Position numbers and translations under genes: made by a program | NCBI GenBank assembly: GCA_019550975.1 | Contig: SDWH01000015.1 | Coordinates: 41,436-105,435 of the forward strand | Source of the DNA: Bacteroidales bacterium SW299 | GTDB taxonomy: Bacteria > Bacteroidota > Bacteroidia > Bacteroidales > Bacteroidaceae | Length of the DNA: 64,000 bases | Reading direction: 5' to 3' | Shown: positions 61,407-64,000 of the stretch, one piece after another | How positions within the stretch are numbered: position 1 is the first letter of the stretch | How the letters are laid out: each line of letters starts with the position of its first letter | The notes under the pieces: model-generated | The model's input: only the letters and a program-made list of their open reading frames with translations | Told to the model about the DNA's origin: nothing | Database searches by the model: none

Positions 61407-62591
61407 ATGTATATCGTTTATTTGAAACCCGGCAAGGAGGAATCGCTCAAGCGTTTCCATCCGTGGGTGTTTTCCGGCGCCATAGCCCGCATAGAGGGGG
61501 AGCCGGAAGAAGGTGAAGTGGTAGATGTCTATACTTCACGGAAAGAGTTTGTGGCCCGTGGCCATTACCAGGTGGGAAGCATCGCTGTCCGCGTGCTTAC
61601 ATTCAGGCAGGAAGAACCGGTCGACCAGGCGTTCTGGGTGCGCAGGCTGCAGGCGGCTTATGATTTGCGGCGTGCGTTGGGACTGGCAGGCGATCCGCTG
61701 AACGACACTTACCGCCTGGTGCACGGTGAAGGCGACAACCTTCCCGGACTCATTGTCGATGTCTATGGCCATACGGCTGTCATGCAGGCGCATTCGGCAG
61801 GCATGCACCTCGACCGCATGAAGGTGGCAGAGGCCATCGACCGGGTGATGGGAGATGTCATACAGAACATTTATTATAAGTCGGAAACCACATTGCCTTA
61901 CAAGGCCGATCTGGTAGGAACTGAAAACGGTTTCCTGAAAGGCGGATGCCAGGAGAATGTGGCGATGGAAAACGGAATGAAGTTTCATGTCGACTGGCTG
62001 AAAGGGCAGAAGACCGGATTCTTTGTCGACCAGAGGGACAACCGCGCCCTGCTTGAACGCTATTCCCGCGGGCGTTCGGTGCTCAACATGTTCTGCTACA
62101 CCGGAGGCTTCTCGTTTTATGCCATGCGCGGGGGGGCGAAGCTGGTTCATTCGGTCGACAGTTCTGCCAAGGCGATCGACCTTACCCGCCAGAACGTTGA
62201 ACTGAATTTCCCGGGCGACAGCCGCCACCAGGCTTTTGCAGAAGATGCCTTCAAGTTTCTCGACCGCATGGGCGATCAGTATGATCTCATTATTCTCGAT
62301 CCCCCTGCGTTTGCCAAACACCGTGACGCGCTGCGCAATGCGCTCCGGGGCTACACCAAACTGAATGCCAAGGCACTCGAGAAGATCCGTTCCGGCGGCA
62401 TTCTTTTCACTTTCTCCTGTTCGCAGGTAGTGAGCAAGCAGGATTTCCGGAGTGCTGTGTTTACGGCTGCCGCGCAGACAGGCCGCAGCGTGCGGATTCT
62501 TCATCAGCTGACCCAGGCTCCCGACCATCCGGTAAATATCTATCATCCCGAAGGGGAATACCTCAAGGGACTTGTGCTGTATGTAGAGTAG
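61407..62591 (+). CDS. rlmI: Class I SAM-dependent rRNA methyltransferase, RlmI-like
   Basis: 394 residues. An N-terminal PUA domain (about 1-75: LKPGKEESLKRFHPWVFSGAI) is followed by an RlmI central domain (YRLVHGEGDNLPGLIVDVYG, KTGFFVDQRDNR) and the methyltransferase core with VLNMFCYTGGFSFYA, the acidic HSVDSS and the catalytic DLIILDPPAFAK. RlmI makes m5C1962 in 23S rRNA of E. coli. Last gene of the operon; a long hairpin terminator follows. Confidence 0.9.
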   Translation: MYIVYLKPGKEESLKRFHPWVFSGAIARIEGEPEEGEVVDVYTSRKEFVARGHYQVGSIAVRVLTFRQEEPVDQAFWVRRLQAAYDLRRALGLAGDPLNDTYRLVHGEGDNLPGLIVDVYGHTAVMQAHSAGMHLDRMKVAEAIDRVMGDVIQNIYYKSETTLPYKADLVGTENGFLKGGCQENVAMENGMKFHVDWLKGQKTGFFVDQRDNRALLERYSRGRSVLNMFCYTGGFSFYAMRGGAKLVHSVDSSAKAIDLTRQNVELNFPGDSRHQAFAEDAFKFLDRMGDQYDLIILDPPAFAKHRDALRNALRGYTKLNAKALEKIRSGGILFTFSCSQVVSKQDFRSAVFTAAAQTGRSVRILHQLTQAPDHPVNIYHPEGEYLKGLVLYVE

Positions 62592-62618
62592 GGCAGGCGC
62601 TGAACTGAAACATAAAAA

Positions 62619-62663
62619 AGAGAGAGGCTGAACTCAAAATAAGATTTGAGACAGCCTCTCTCT
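62619..62663. terminator. Bidirectional terminator after rlmI
   Basis: A perfect 12-bp outer stem (AGAGAGAGGCTG at 62619-62630 with 62652-62663) and an inner CTCAAA/TTTGAG pairing form a long hairpin, flanked by an A run on the left and CTTTTC on the right. Confidence 0.8.
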
Positions 62664-62730
62664 GCTTTTCAGATTCGGGTTTTCCGGACTTTTCTTCTGG
62701 TTTGCTCAGATGATTTTATTTTATGAATTT

Positions 62731-63200
62731 AACGTGAGTTCGATATAAGGAATAAAATTATTCATTAGAAAATCAAGAACATAGCGATAAGTGTATTAAA
62801 TTTATAGTGATCAATTGTAGCTTTTAAGCGATTACCACTATGTTCTCAGAGCCTAAAGTTACGGAATTTCATTGTATGGCGGATGACTTTTGCAATGAAT
62901 TTGCCAAAGTATAGGAAAAATGCATGGTTGAAGACAGGAGCCATAAGCATCGGAACAAGCCGAATCGGATGGGCGATGCGGACAAAATCCTGCTGAGAAA
63001 ACGCGCTTTAATTGAAACGGTCAATGACGAGCTGAAGAATATTGCCCAAATTGAACACTCCAGGCACCGCTCCTTCAACAACTTCATTGCAATTCGCTTT
63101 CCGCCATAGCAGCGTACTGTTTCTTTGAGAAGAAACTCGCCATAGACTTTTGTCAAGGACGGACAACTTACTATGTTTTGAATTATATCGAATTCACGTT
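62731..63200 (+). mobile_element. Miniature IS982-family derivative (470 bp)
   Basis: The ends are 18-bp inverted repeats (AACGTGAGTTCGATATAA at 62731-62748 and its complement at 63183-63200) with one mismatch. Inside, the frame from 62840 gives the transposase N-terminus (MFSEPKVTEFHCMADDFCNEFAKV), a TAG, about 20 more N-terminal codons ([15 protein letters not shown]) and then jumps to the C-terminal part ([32 protein letters not shown]). The end of the gene continues in another frame ([17 protein letters not shown]). About 200 codons, including most of the catalytic domain, are deleted. No clear target duplication is visible. Confidence 0.78.
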
Positions 63201-63266
63201 GATTTACTTTTGGCATATTTGTGTGGGCATCGGTCTCAGTAATTTTTCTTAGGTTTCATATGTTTC

Positions 63267-63728
63267 CTAAAATAAACTTTTAAAAGAATTTAAGATTATA
63301 TTTCCAAGAAAAATGTTTTCTGTTATTATCGTAACTTTAGATTTTTTTATTTCCATATATAGTAAATTCGCTTGATTTTGGTTTAAAATAATTTCTGTGA
63401 ATATTAAAGGTGAACCGTTGGTTTTGTTTAATGAACAAACGCGGCCAGTCAGTTCTATTCTTCTTGTCTGTACTTTTTCTACTCTAATTTCGATTCTCTG
63501 TCCTATCTGTATCGGAGGGTGAGTATCTGAAAGGATTCTAATTCCACATATGAATTGGTTTGTGGTGTGACTTTTAAGAGGCTTAATTAATACCATTTCT
63601 CCTTTTTCTATTTTATAGCAAGGTAGATAAAAACTTCCAATTGTCAAAATAATCATAATCAGAGCAACGATGCTAGTACCCCATCTTACCAGCCAACTAG
63701 GGGGAGTTATTAATACATTATCAGCCAT
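63267..63728 (-). CDS. Short HlyD-like membrane protein of a peptide-export locus
   Basis: 153 residues. One N-terminal membrane helix (about 14-37, SIVALIMIILTIGSFYLP) is followed by a periplasmic beta-rich part (VLIKPLKSHTTNQF, IGQRIEIRVEKVQTRRIELTGRV) like the lipoyl and barrel parts of HlyD adaptors, without the long coiled-coil hairpin. It ends soon after. It lies 11 bp after an ABC exporter gene, so it is probably the periplasmic accessory of that exporter. The AT-rich codon use differs from the housekeeping genes to the left. Confidence 0.6.
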   Translation of the reverse strand: MADNVLITPPSWLVRWGTSIVALIMIILTIGSFYLPCYKIEKGEMVLIKPLKSHTTNQFICGIRILSDTHPPIQIGQRIEIRVEKVQTRRIELTGRVCSLNKTNGSPLIFTEIILNQNQANLLYMEIKKSKVTIITENIFLGNIILNSFKSLF

Positions 63729-63739
63729 GTTTTTCTTCT

Positions 63740-64000
63740 TTAGATTTCTAATTGATTTTTTACCAAATCATAATATTCACCTTTTAGTTTTAGGAGTTCA
63801 TTATGAGTTCCCGTTTCTTTGATATATCCGTTTTTCATTACAGCTATTCTATCTGCACGTTTTACAGTGCTGAGCCTATGAGCAATGATGATGGCTGTTC
63901 TTTGAGATAAGAAACTATTTAATTTCTCACTGATAATCTTCTCATTGTTACTGTCTAAAGAGTTTGTTGCTTCGTCCAAGAATATATAGCTAGGATTTTT
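63740..64000 (-). CDS. ABC exporter ATPase, C-terminal end (partial, runs off the window)
   Basis: Only the last 86 residues are inside the window: Walker B IFLDEATNSLD, the H-loop IIAHRLSTVKRADRIAVMKNGYIKETGTHNELL and a natural end. This matches peptidase-domain or lantibiotic-type ABC exporters, and the HlyD-like neighbour supports peptide export. The membrane and possible C39 peptidase domains would lie to the right. The frame is open to position 64000. Confidence 0.75.
   Translation of the reverse strand, partial: KNPSYIFLDEATNSLDSNNEKIISEKLNSFLSQRTAIIIAHRLSTVKRADRIAVMKNGYIKETGTHNELLKLKGEYYDLVKNQLEI

Overview
This window looks like chromosome of a gut Bacteroidales bacterium (Bacteroides or Phocaeicola type). 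The main reasons are: many genes are preceded by the Bacteroidetes promoter pattern (TTTG about 19 bp upstream of TAnnTTTG) rather than a Shine-Dalgarno box; most exported proteins carry Bacteroidetes-type lipoprotein signals; and the mobile element in the left third has the gene content of the Bacteroides mobilizable unit NBU2.

Layout. 1-2.6 kb: a decayed GH3 glycosidase and a secreted esterase. 2.7-7.9 kb: an operon of a TetR regulator, a SAM methyltransferase and two ABC half-transporters. 7.9-19.1 kb: an NBU2-like integrated element holding a tyrosine integrase, a YhcG-type nuclease plus coiled-coil partner, a DUF3853 protein, a RepA-like ATPase, a primase, a MobV relaxase and cargo (SnoaL-like protein, broken acetyltransferase, lnu(AN2) and mef(En2) resistance genes). 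It abuts a tRNA-Ser that carries the 13-bp NBU2 attachment core. 19.2-23.2 kb (minus strand): an ECF sigma cluster, RNase Z and a CoA-transferase. 23.7-27.4 kb: a Fe-S/Tat module (NapH-NapG-like fusion, Tat-exported Fe-S aldo-keto reductase, DUF1893, TatA), then tRNA-Thr. 27.7-32.4 kb: carAB behind a leader that resembles a nucleotide-sensing attenuator. 32.5-43.3 kb: a frameshifted S41 protease, a barrel-like envelope protein, a phosphoesterase lipoprotein, flavodoxin with DUF2023, a pyridoxal-type kinase, a large lipoprotein, a MATE transporter and a DbpA-like helicase. 43.5-47 kb: serC, serA and DUF1015. 47.4-50.1 kb: an EamA transporter, a YigZ protein and an L,D-transpeptidase. 50.1-55.9 kb: an AraC regulator divergent from a partly degraded operon. 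56-62.6 kb: housekeeping genes including a second L,D-transpeptidase-like protein, a LolA-like protein, ftsK, a DEDD exonuclease and an RlmI-like methyltransferase. 62.7-64 kb: an IS982-derived miniature element, then an AT-rich peptide-export locus that runs off the window.

Most of the window is ordinary core genome. The points that deserve a second look are the carAB leader (a 75-codon ORF running through T-rich tracts and an intrinsic terminator), the missing left attachment core of the NBU2-like element, the inverted-iteron array before its primase, the 470-bp IS982 derivative with intact ends, the three-site operator array before the AraC gene, and several single-event gene lesions.
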